From CAYTPI01 sp964439625 (GTDB taxonomy: Bacteria; Chloroflexota; Anaerolineae; Aggregatilineales; UBA3940): a stretch of 8,633 bases of DNA. The position numbers were made by a program, and so were the translations under genes. The stretch covers positions 1-8,633 of the forward strand of contig CAYTPI010000035.1 in assembly GCA_964439625.1 (NCBI GenBank), written 5' to 3'. Position 1 is the first letter of the stretch, and each line of letters opens with the position of its first letter. Positions 1 to 6,374 of this stretch are shown in pieces. The notes beneath the pieces are model-generated. The model saw nothing but the letters and a program-made list of their open reading frames with translations. It searched no databases and was not told the origin of the DNA.

Positions 1-950
1 CAGCGACGAAAATCCCGACACAAACGCCGACCCCACCCCCACCGACGTTAACCCCGACACCCAGCCCAGTCGATTACAGCGGCCTTGAGGCATCCCTCGA
101 CGAAACTTTAACCGCCGCCTTTGATCGTTTCGCCTTTGCCTTCGATGTTGGGATCGCTTTTATTGATCTTGAGACAGGTCAACAAGTCACGGTTAATGGC
201 GACCTGCCATACTATTCACTGAGCACCTTCAAGGCCCCACTGGCAGCTTACTATCTGCACTTGGTCGAGCAAGGCGAGCTTACCCGCGAGCCAAGTGATG
301 ACGCTTGGATTGAGCCGATGCTCAGCCGCAGTGACAACGCCGCCACAACCTGCATTATCCGACGAGTTGGCGGGCTGGCAGGCTTCAATGATTACCTCGT
401 CAGTGAGTTAAATATGCTGCGCGAACGCAACTACATCATTGCGTGGGATACGTGGGCGTGTGAACAAGACGGAACGCCTTGGTACCCAGCCTCTGATCTG
501 CGCTACATCGATGGCGACCCAGCCGTCGGGCTGGACGCAGTCGGCGGGCTGCGCCCGTGCCCAAGTATTGATGTTCGCTGCGACAAGGTCTTCACGCCCA
601 TTGACCTAGCACAGTTTTACCAGTCGATGGCAGTAGGCGAACTGCTCAACGCTGAGCACACCGATCTGTGGTTCAGTTGGATGGCGAAAGACCGGGATAA
701 TTCAGCCTTGTTCGAGGGGTTACCAGACGACAGCGACGTACAAGTTTTCGTCAAGAATGGCTTCCGGGCAGAGGATGACTACTACGACCGTCACTTTTAC
801 CACGAGAGCGGCATCATCAAGACACCTGCCGGCTCGTTTGTCTTAGTCGTCTTTACGCAGGGCAACCCAGATTGGCCCGGCACATGGCTGCATGCTGACC
901 TCGCTGCCGCTGCCTATCGCGCCTTTATAGAAGGGCATACGGATGCATAA
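1..950 (+). CDS. Serine hydrolase, class A beta-lactamase-like fold (5'-partial)
   Basis: The reading frame is open from base 3, so the gene starts outside the window. A TTG at 261 lies inside the domain and is not its start. The visible part begins with a Pro/Thr-rich linker (first 22 codons), followed by a penicillin-recognising serine hydrolase domain. The SxxK motif reads STFK (nucleophile Ser at 222-224), SDN lies at 330-338, and the third motif is KNG at 753-761 instead of the usual KTG/KSG. No ExxxN omega-loop motif (Glu166 of true class A enzymes) is evident, so a DD-peptidase-like or other hydrolase role is more likely than beta-lactam resistance. The protein aligns along its length with the next gene, including the linker, so the missing N-terminus is probably also a membrane anchor, with the enzyme outside the cytoplasm. 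The fold is fairly sure; the substrate is unknown. Confidence 0.85.
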   Translation, partial: ATKIPTQTPTPPPPTLTPTPSPVDYSGLEASLDETLTAAFDRFAFAFDVGIAFIDLETGQQVTVNGDLPYYSLSTFKAPLAAYYLHLVEQGELTREPSDDAWIEPMLSRSDNAATTCIIRRVGGLAGFNDYLVSELNMLRERNYIIAWDTWACEQDGTPWYPASDLRYIDGDPAVGLDAVGGLRPCPSIDVRCDKVFTPIDLAQFYQSMAVGELLNAEHTDLWFSWMAKDRDNSALFEGLPDDSDVQVFVKNGFRAEDDYYDRHFYHESGIIKTPAGSFVLVVFTQGNPDWPGTWLHADLAAAAYRAFIEGHTDA

Positions 951-2307
951 ACCGGAACCCAAGCCGCAAGCCGCAACACTTGCGGCCCCGCCGCCCGAAC
1001 TCCGTGATGTGATCGAGCTAGTCAAAGAGGGTTATTTCGAGGATGCTGAAGCGGCCTGCCGCAGCTATTTACTCGCGTACCCATATGAGCTGCGAGCTTG
1101 GCAAATGATGGCTCATATCTCTAATCGGTTGAATGATCGCGATCAACTGGCGCATTGCTACCAGATGATCTTGCACATCGAGCCTGACAATAAAGCTGCC
1201 CAGCAGGGGCTAAAACGGCTAAATGCCAAGCCCGACAACAGCCGCCTTATTCTAGGGGCTCTACTGGTGATCCTCTTGATGGTGGGCTCTGGCTTCCTGA
1301 TCAGCCGCATTGAACTGCCTCCCCGTGAGGCAGCGATCATCATTGTGACGGCAACCCATACCCCGCCACCGCCAACGGCGACAGCATCCCCAACGCCGCT
1401 GCCAACTCAGACACCGGTTCCTTACGTCGCACCTAACTTAGTCGATTACTCCGACCTGCAAGCTGACCTCGAAGCGCTCTACGCACGCACAGCCGAACGC
1501 GGTGGCTACGACCTTGGCATGGCCTTCGTCGATACCAGAACGAACCAAGTGGTCAGTGTGTACGGCGCGAAGCGCTACCATGCAATGAGTTCATTTAAGG
1601 GGCCGTTGATCGCTTACTACTATTGGCTGCTCGAACGTGGCGAGATCGAAGCGCAGGAAAACGATGAACGCTACATCGCCCGCATGTTACGCATCAGTGA
1701 CAACGAAGCGACGTCTTGCCTATTCAAGCGCGTTGGGGGTATCGAACGCTTCAATGATTGGCTGGCGGACGAAGTCGGCATGAGTCGCACACATAATTAC
1801 GTTCTCAAATGGCAAGATTGGTCTTGCGTTGAAAATGGTCAGAGCTATACACCGGAGATCGATTGGCGCTATAGTCGCGGCGATTCGCTGTTGGACTTAC
1901 CCGCCAACACGCTTCTGACGTGCGGTCTAGCCGACCTCCCCTGTGACAAAGCGTTCGCTCCAGAAGCGTTGGCCCGCTTCTATGCAGACCTATACGCTGG
2001 GCGGATCATCGAACCCGCCAGCGCCGCGGTGATGCTCAGTTTTATGCGTTACGATGGCTCAGGGTCTACTTTTTGGAACACGCTACCGGATGGAGCCGAA
2101 GAAGACTTACAGATCTATACTAAGGGCGGGTCTCAACAAGCCACAGCAGAATATCGGGTGAATTTCTTCGTTGAAGCTGGCATCGTTGAAGGGTCGGAGG
2201 GGGCCTTCGCCCTGGTGGTGATGATGCAGCGCAACCCAAGTTATCCGGGCACGCAGCCCATCTCAGAAGCCGCCCGCCTGAGTTACCTCGCTCACAGAGA
2301 TCAATAG
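943..2307 (+). CDS. Membrane-anchored serine hydrolase with N-terminal TPR-like region
   Basis: This 454-aa protein is the paralogue of the preceding gene. The ATG at 943 overlaps the upstream stop by 8 bp and has AGAAGGG seven bases ahead (929-935), so translation is probably coupled. Residues 20-95 form TPR-like helical pairs, residues 102-120 are a single membrane helix, and residues 138-165 are a Pro/Thr linker. Residues 168-450 form the penicillin-recognising hydrolase domain: SSFK with Ser216 and Lys219, SDN at 252-254, and KGG at 394-396 where KTG is usual. Four Cys residues (259, 295, 327, 334) lie in the outside domain and could form disulphides. The class A Glu166 motif is not evident. 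Topology suggests a cytoplasmic TPR partner-binding part and an enzyme acting on the cell-wall side, perhaps on peptidoglycan peptides (inference). A strong hairpin follows the stop. Confidence 0.9.
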   Translation: MHKPEPKPQAATLAAPPPELRDVIELVKEGYFEDAEAACRSYLLAYPYELRAWQMMAHISNRLNDRDQLAHCYQMILHIEPDNKAAQQGLKRLNAKPDNSRLILGALLVILLMVGSGFLISRIELPPREAAIIIVTATHTPPPPTATASPTPLPTQTPVPYVAPNLVDYSDLQADLEALYARTAERGGYDLGMAFVDTRTNQVVSVYGAKRYHAMSSFKGPLIAYYYWLLERGEIEAQENDERYIARMLRISDNEATSCLFKRVGGIERFNDWLADEVGMSRTHNYVLKWQDWSCVENGQSYTPEIDWRYSRGDSLLDLPANTLLTCGLADLPCDKAFAPEALARFYADLYAGRIIEPASAAVMLSFMRYDGSGSTFWNTLPDGAEEDLQIYTKGGSQQATAEYRVNFFVEAGIVEGSEGAFALVVMMQRNPSYPGTQPISEAARLSYLAHRDQ

Positions 2308-2316
2308 TTTAAAAAG

Positions 2317-2348
2317 CAAAACAAGCGCTCAGTTAAGCGCTTGTTTTG
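2317..2348. terminator. Bidirectional intrinsic terminator
   Basis: A perfect 13-bp inverted repeat (arms 2317-2329 and 2336-2348, loop CAGTTA) lies between two converging genes. Read on the minus strand, the stem is followed by CTTTTT, a proper U-tract for the pilin transcript. On the plus strand the descending arm itself ends in TTGTTTTG, so it can also stop the hydrolase transcript. It begins 10 bp after the hydrolase stop and ends 12 bp before the pilin stop. Confidence 0.88.
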
Positions 2349-2359
2349 TGGGTTGTGGC

Positions 2360-2506
2360 CTACAGTTCTGAGATGATACCACTGTAGATGTTGCCTAATG
2401 CTGGTGCAAACAACGTCAGGATAACCGTCATAGCTACAGCCACAAGTACGAGAACCAAGGCGTATTCTACTAAGCCTTGACCCTCTTCAGTCGGAAAGTA
2501 GAGCAT
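2360..2506 (-). CDS. Flp-type (class IVb / Tad) pilin subunit
   Basis: This 48-aa small gene begins MLYFPTEEGQGLVEYALV. It has the class IVb prepilin pattern: a short polar leader, Gly9 as position -1, Glu14 as +5 and Tyr15 as +6 of the mature protein. A hydrophobic helix (about residues 16-34) then forms the fibre core. Prepilin peptidase would cut after Gly9, giving a mature peptide of about 39 residues. The length fits Flp pilins (usually 45-70 aa). The ATG at 2504-2506 has GGAGG nine bases upstream (2516-2520 on the plus strand). No Tad assembly genes (ATPase, TadB/C, secretin, peptidase) are in the window, so they must lie elsewhere. The likely role is a surface fibre for adhesion or a secretion-type pseudopilus. 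The gene is easily missed because of its size. Confidence 0.92.
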   Translation of the reverse strand: MLYFPTEEGQGLVEYALVLVLVAVAMTVILTLFAPALGNIYSGIISEL

Positions 2507-2658
2507 CTATAAAGTCCTCCGAAATAAATGTATGAAAGACTCCCATGGACAGTGTACCTGAGATCGTAGAAATGCTCAAAGCGTTTAAGAGTAGATGTTA
2601 CACTTCCTTGCTAACTGTAACGGCATTGTTAGCAGCGTTCTACATCTTATTGATCGAA
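2507..2658 (-). other. Intergenic spacer between transglutaminase and pilin genes
   Basis: This 152-bp spacer holds the pilin ribosome binding site and promoter candidate. It also has a 6-bp inverted repeat, GCTAAC (2610-2615) with GTTAGC (2628-2633), 12-nt loop, about 25 bp after the transglutaminase stop. No T-run follows the repeat on the minus strand, so it is a weak terminator at best and read-through into the pilin is possible. Confidence 0.45.
2551..2579 (-). promoter_or_regulatory. Candidate sigma70-type promoter for the Flp pilin
   Basis: On the minus strand TTGAGC (2574-2579) and TACACT (2551-2556) are separated by exactly 17 bp. Each matches four of six consensus bases. Transcription would start near 2544, giving a leader of about 38 nt that contains the GGAGG site. 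This would let the pilin be expressed independently of the transglutaminase gene upstream. Confidence 0.4.
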
Positions 2659-4980
2659 TCAGCTTTGTTGGGGCAGCCGCTTGCTAACTCGTGCGTTGAA
2701 GATGGCCCGCAGCATCACTGGGCGTGTCTTTTCCCATAGACGGCGTGCTGTCCGGCTGAGGCGACGTTTATCCATTTGGGGCTGCCGAGCGTACTCTTGC
2801 TCAACGTAAAGGCCAATAATGCGGTCAACAAGTTCTTCACTACCAGGTACGGCTGTCTTAATTTTCTCCGCACGCTCGTAAGGGGTGCTGCTTTGTGCAA
2901 AGTGAATACCCAACAGACGGGCAGCGGTGTTCAAACGAGCATAGCTGCGAGAGACTTCAGACAGGCCGTGCAGACCATGTTGTTCAAATACATACCAAGC
3001 GATCAGTAGCAGCAAGGGCCCAGTCAACAAGAAAGCAAATAACACCAGCAGCAGCACAAGCGGAAAACGTCGCCCAGGTTGGTTCTGCTCCTCGACTGGC
3101 GGTGGTATAACAGCTTCATCTTGCTGTTCTAGTGGCGCTTGGTCAGTGGCTTGTACTGGGGCTTGCTCAGTGGGTGCCGGTGTTGGTGTTGGCGTGGCAA
3201 CATCTGGAATACCCTGCTCAGCCTCTGCGCTAGCTTGTGGACGTTCAATTGGGTTTTCGGCGGCAGTTGGCTCAAATTCAACCCACCCATAACCAGGGAA
3301 ATACACCTCGACCCAAACATGCGCATCCGACTCAGCCACCCGGTAGACATCAAGCGCATCATCAAACTCACCTTGAGCGAAGCCAGCAGAAAGGCGCGCC
3401 GGGATGCCCAACGAGCGTAGCAAAACAGCCATCGAAGAGGCATAGTAGGTGCAGTATCCCTCTTGCTGCTCAAACAAGACCCAATCGACGGGTTCAACGT
3501 CAAGGGGTGGTGCAGCCACTTGTTCGTTGTACTGAACCGTATTGCGCACATAAAGTTCGATTGTCCGGGCGGTATCGTAGGGGTTATCGCGCTGAAGCCC
3601 CTCAGCCAGTGCTAGTGTCCTTGGGGTGATTGTATCCGGCAGTTGCAGATACAGTTCCTGAACCCAAGCCGGATAATTCTGACCAGCGGCGCGCAGCGAG
3701 TTCTCATCCGCGATGCTCAGCGACGATGTTACAGAATACGCATCGCCCTGCCGCAGCACATCTTGCGAACTGGTCTTGGTGACGGTGGCAAAATCTTCGC
3801 CCGCAGCAGTGAAGATCACCTCATAAGAGATCGGCAGCGAGGCAAACGAAACTGGCTGGGGTGCCGCATAGATGAGTGATGTGGCATCCATCTGGACTTC
3901 AAAGCGCTGTTGTATGGTACTACGCAGGGCATATGGATCGGTCTGCTCCGAGCGTAAACGCCCAAACCGCGAACGGATGCGCGCCTCTGATGACGTTATC
4001 CATCGTCCATCGATGTATGTATCAAAGGTTTTCGCACGCCAATAATAGCGCCCAACTGGCGGCGCAGAAACATTCATCACGGGGTTATCCGAAAGGTCAA
4101 CGGGGCCGCTCATTGAGAGCGAATTGGTGGCGTAATAATCTGCCGTAACGGCAGTCTCACCATCGACTGAGGCAAACAGGCGGTCAAAGTCACGCTGGAC
4201 TCGATTAAAGGGATTACCATCTCCACTCATCGCTTCCTGCAAGTGGTTCTGCGCAGAGACTGGCGGCACCAACCAAGCCACGGCGATTAGCACCACAATA
4301 GTTAGCACAGCAAAACGCAAAATATTATTGCGAGACTGCGGTGATAGTTCTAAGCCAGCACTAGCCCATAGGGCTTGTCGGTCAACCATGTGCGTCTGGG
4401 CAGCCATTGAGAAGACCAGAAACAAATAGATGATCAACATCAGCTCAAGGGGGGCTGAGCCATCGTAATAATAATTGTTGATCACTAACATCAGGCCAAG
4501 CGGCACCGTGGCATACCAAATACGCCTCACACGGAACAGATTCCAGACGGCGTTGAACGTCAGGTACCACATCGAGGAGGCCATCAGTAGCAAAAATATC
4601 AGGCTGTCGTTGCTAAAGCCGCCACTGAAGGCTTGTTCGACCCAAACCGAAAAGCGGACAATGACCGCAACCAGCGCCTGGCGGAGGGGTAGTTCAGTAA
4701 TCGTCAGGGCGCTCAACCCCCAGACGGTCAGCGCGCCAAAGAAACCTGAGTACATCAGTGCAAAGATATCGAGAAAGTCAGAGATGGACAGCAGATAACT
4801 CAGAACGAGGGCAAAGAGGGCTACGCCGAACATAATCGCCAGACCATCGACCCAGCCCGCTGCCAACACAGACCAGCCGACTAAAGCCAGCATGCCTGCC
4901 AATAGGACAATAGCAGGGGCATCTTCTCGGATGAGGTAGAGCGTATCGGAGAGAGACGCTTTGTTGTTGGTGGTGCTCAA
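2659..4980 (-). CDS. TgpA-like transmembrane protein with transglutaminase-core domain
   Basis: This 773-aa protein has the TgpA-type layout. Residues 23-240 contain about seven to eight membrane helices. Residues 245-480 form a large outside region. Residues 495-575 are the transglutaminase/protease-like core, with Cys510 in EGYCTYYASSMAVLLRSLG and His554 in DAHVWVEVYFPGYGW. The third catalytic position is Glu570 (FEPT) where many homologues have Asp (DPT). A Pro/Thr/Gln linker follows (595-635), then a final helix (638-664) and a cytoplasmic tail resembling DUF4129-type C-termini. The start is TTG: the in-frame stretch back to the preceding stop has no ATG or GTG, and GAGG sits seven bases before it (4988-4991). 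The family is thought to act on periplasmic or cell-surface peptides; the substrate here is unknown. It lies downstream of two receiver genes on the same strand. Confidence 0.9.
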   Translation of the reverse strand: MSTTNNKASLSDTLYLIREDAPAIVLLAGMLALVGWSVLAAGWVDGLAIMFGVALFALVLSYLLSISDFLDIFALMYSGFFGALTVWGLSALTITELPLRQALVAVIVRFSVWVEQAFSGGFSNDSLIFLLLMASSMWYLTFNAVWNLFRVRRIWYATVPLGLMLVINNYYYDGSAPLELMLIIYLFLVFSMAAQTHMVDRQALWASAGLELSPQSRNNILRFAVLTIVVLIAVAWLVPPVSAQNHLQEAMSGDGNPFNRVQRDFDRLFASVDGETAVTADYYATNSLSMSGPVDLSDNPVMNVSAPPVGRYYWRAKTFDTYIDGRWITSSEARIRSRFGRLRSEQTDPYALRSTIQQRFEVQMDATSLIYAAPQPVSFASLPISYEVIFTAAGEDFATVTKTSSQDVLRQGDAYSVTSSLSIADENSLRAAGQNYPAWVQELYLQLPDTITPRTLALAEGLQRDNPYDTARTIELYVRNTVQYNEQVAAPPLDVEPVDWVLFEQQEGYCTYYASSMAVLLRSLGIPARLSAGFAQGEFDDALDVYRVAESDAHVWVEVYFPGYGWVEFEPTAAENPIERPQASAEAEQGIPDVATPTPTPAPTEQAPVQATDQAPLEQQDEAVIPPPVEEQNQPGRRFPLVLLLVLFAFLLTGPLLLLIAWYVFEQHGLHGLSEVSRSYARLNTAARLLGIHFAQSSTPYERAEKIKTAVPGSEELVDRIIGLYVEQEYARQPQMDKRRLSRTARRLWEKTRPVMLRAIFNARVSKRLPQQS

Positions 4981-5084
4981 GTGCGAGCCTCGAAGCGCTG
5001 CTTACAACAGTCGCAGATCATAGTGCGTGGGTGCAATCTGCACAACCTTTATACAGCAGTAAGCAGCGGGAACCGCAGGTTGCC

Positions 5085-5501
5085 CTAGTCGGCTCCGGCT
5101 GCGTCCATCAACGCAGCGTCGATGGAACCGCCACTAAGCAGCGCAACAGCCGCAGCCACAATCTCAGAAGGCTGTGCTTGCCCCTTGACAAAGTAATAAG
5201 AAACCCCTTGCAGTTTCATATCAGGGTGCGCCAGACTTTCAACGGCAGTATATATGAATACTGGAATGCTGCGCAGCACACGATCACGTCGCAAGGTAGA
5301 TAAAACCTGCAACCCATTGCCCGCAGGCAAGCTAACATCCATGATAATCAAAGCCGGGTAGACGTCCGCGGCAAGCTGTTGGGTCTCAACGCCAGTTGAC
5401 GCAGTCAGAGTGACAAACCCGCGCCGGAGAAATGCAGCTGCAAGTGCTTCGGCGGTCTCATGGTGTTCATCTGCGATTAGTACAGTCAGATAGTTATGCA
5501 T
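5085..5501 (-). CDS. Single-domain response regulator (receiver only)
   Basis: This is a 138-aa CheY-like receiver with no output domain. Visible key residues are the acidic pair Asp11-Glu12, phospho-acceptor Asp55 (IIMDVSLPAGNG), Thr85 (IYTA) and Lys106 (FVKG), so all phosphorylation residues are present. It would accept phosphate from a histidine kinase outside this window and act by protein contact. I chose ATG 5501. A TTG six bases upstream (5507) is possible, since AAGGA lies 5 nt from it and 11 nt from the ATG. The protein shares with its neighbour an HPDM segment and the tail FVKGQAxPSEIV, so the two arose by duplication. It ends in an Ala-rich tail. A gap of 104 bp separates it from the transglutaminase gene. 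Confidence 0.92.
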   Translation of the reverse strand: MHNYLTVLIADEHHETAEALAAAFLRRGFVTLTASTGVETQQLAADVYPALIIMDVSLPAGNGLQVLSTLRRDRVLRSIPVFIYTAVESLAHPDMKLQGVSYYFVKGQAQPSEIVAAAVALLSGGSIDAALMDAAGAD

Positions 5502-5531
5502 GCCCAAAATAATCCTTCGACTCGTAGACGT

Positions 5532-5559
5532 CTTATCCTACTTTAGTCTTACGTCTCAA
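5532..5559 (-). promoter_or_regulatory. Candidate promoter for the inner response regulator
   Basis: On the minus strand TTGAGA (5554-5559; five of six consensus) and GATAAG (5532-5537; four of six) are 16 bp apart, placing a start near 5525 and a short leader before the ATG at 5501. A 6-bp inverted repeat, AGACGT (5526-5531) and ACGTCT (5551-5556), overlaps both boxes and could be an operator. Both are weak predictions by eye. Confidence 0.35.
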
Positions 5560-5655
5560 GCAGTATTCTACCGAAAGGATATTAAGGACTCTCTAAATCA
5601 TCTTAGTGAAAATTTTTGTACACGAGCTTTGTTTTGTTCTATCAGAAAATGCCCG

Positions 5656-6066
5656 TTAGTTTGCACCAAGCTCCTGTACCCCTACCGGCATCACATCGGG
5701 GAATAACACGCGTACAGAGTCAACAATCTCTGAGGGTGTAGCCTGCCCTTTGACAAAGCAGCGGGTCACCCCGTGAACGTGCATATCCGGGTGAAATAAA
5801 CGACTCATTGAGGTAAAGAAGAACACGGGGAGACCGCGTAAGCTAGGGTCACGCTGAACGTGCGCTAACACTTCCAGCCCGTTTCCACGCGGCATATTGA
5901 TATCAAGAATGAGCAAGTCTGGCTTGGTATGTTCAATTATGTCGATGGCCTCAAGGCCATCTTCAGCCGCAACCGTTCTATAGCCAGCACTTGTTAGAGC
6001 GACAGTCAGTATATTGCGTGTATCAGGGTGGTCATCAGCGATTAGGATAGTAGGATGCTGTTGCAC
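5656..6066 (-). CDS. Single-domain response regulator (receiver only), paralogue
   Basis: This receiver-only protein is 136 aa from GTG 6066. The acidic pair is Asp11-Asp12 (LIADDHPD), the phospho-acceptor is Asp55 (LLILDINMPRGNG), and Thr85 (FFTS) and Lys106 (FVKGQATPSEIV) are in place. The frame can also begin at TTG 6084, adding six residues, but no ribosome binding site precedes that codon. GTG makes the N-terminus match the paralogue residue for residue in length, and GAGAG sits 11 nt ahead, the same distance as AAGGA from the paralogue's ATG. It has no effector domain, so it likely works as a phosphorelay intermediate or through a partner protein. It is separated from the next receiver gene by 154 bp of AT-rich DNA. 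Confidence 0.9.
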   Translation of the reverse strand: MQQHPTILIADDHPDTRNILTVALTSAGYRTVAAEDGLEAIDIIEHTKPDLLILDINMPRGNGLEVLAHVQRDPSLRGLPVFFFTSMSRLFHPDMHVHGVTRCFVKGQATPSEIVDSVRVLFPDVMPVGVQELGAN

Positions 6067-6084
6067 TGTGGGAGATACTCTCAA

Positions 6085-6349
6085 GACTAAAAGGTAACCG
6101 GGAACAATGAGGACGTAATTTTTCGTAAATGTATCTCATAGGATAGCAGTCTAATTGTTAAATGTTGCTAAATACATGCTAAATCATCCGGAATCTTGCA
6201 CAATATTAAGATAGGGCGGAGGGACGAAGCCCAAAGCTGTGCTACATTTAGCCGCGTTTAAGACACTTAGTACAACTCTAGTTTCCGCTAAAAGCGGATT
6301 GTGGCTGGTAAAAATCGCGTAGGCATGGCATCTGTTGGTTTTCATTTAC
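6085..6349. other. Intergenic region between receiver gene and IS element
   Basis: This is about 265 bp without a gene. It holds the phased TGYTAAAT repeats and presumably the promoter of the outer receiver gene (minus strand), of which I see no convincing -35/-10 pair. It also has a perfect 6-bp hairpin with a 3-nt loop, TCCGCT/AGCGGA (6284-6298), not followed by a T-run, whose role is unclear. Confidence 0.4.
6156..6184. repeat. Three phased TGYTAAAT direct repeats
   Basis: TGTTAAAT (6156-6163), TGCTAAAT (6166-6173) and TGCTAAAT (6177-6184) repeat with 10- and 11-bp periods, so they face one side of the helix. A looser copy, TTCGTAAAT, lies at 6122-6130, about three turns away. They sit about 70-120 bp upstream of the outer receiver gene, where an activator or repressor could bind. 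The function is inferred from placement only. Confidence 0.45.
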
Positions 6350-6371
6350 AAACAAAATCAACAGGTGATGC
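6328..6371 (+). promoter_or_regulatory. Hairpin covering the transposase ribosome binding site
   Basis: The arm CTGTTGGTTTT (6332-6342) pairs with AAAATCAACAG (6354-6364) with one G-T position and an 11-nt loop. Alternatively, GCATC (6328-6332) pairs with GATGC (6367-6371) across a 3-nt bulge and extends the stem. The likely Shine-Dalgarno AGGTG (6363-6367), seven bases before the ATG at 6375, is partly within the paired region. Such fold-back structures are known in IS elements (for example IS10 and IS50) to block translation of read-in transcripts; that this one does so is inference. Confidence 0.5.
6350..6366 (+). repeat. Left inverted repeat of the IS4-type element
   Basis: AAACAAAATCAACAGGT; it matches the reverse complement of 7731-7747 except at two neighbouring positions. 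It overlaps the descending arm of the hairpin and the transposase ribosome binding site. Confidence 0.6.
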
Positions 6372-6374
6372 AAC

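Noticed and set aside
1351..1440. C-rich, CCNACN-like repetitive DNA suspected as a DNA repeat array (also 20-70)
   Set aside because: It is explained by codons of the Pro/Thr linkers in the two hydrolases; there is no exact repeat unit.
2545..2739. Plus-strand frame of 64 codons with a hydrophobic middle, possibly a small membrane protein
   Set aside because: It has no ribosome binding site, lies antisense to the pilin promoter region and the 3' end of the transglutaminase gene, and resembles no family I know.
3129..3629. Several open frames on both strands within the transglutaminase gene
   Set aside because: They are shadows of the 773-aa coding frame, with basic low-complexity translations and no start signals.
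5526..5556. Inverted repeat AGACGT/ACGTCT considered as a terminator for the outer receiver gene
   Set aside because: The stem is only 6 bp with a 19-nt loop and no T-run. It overlaps a promoter candidate, so an operator is likelier if it means anything.
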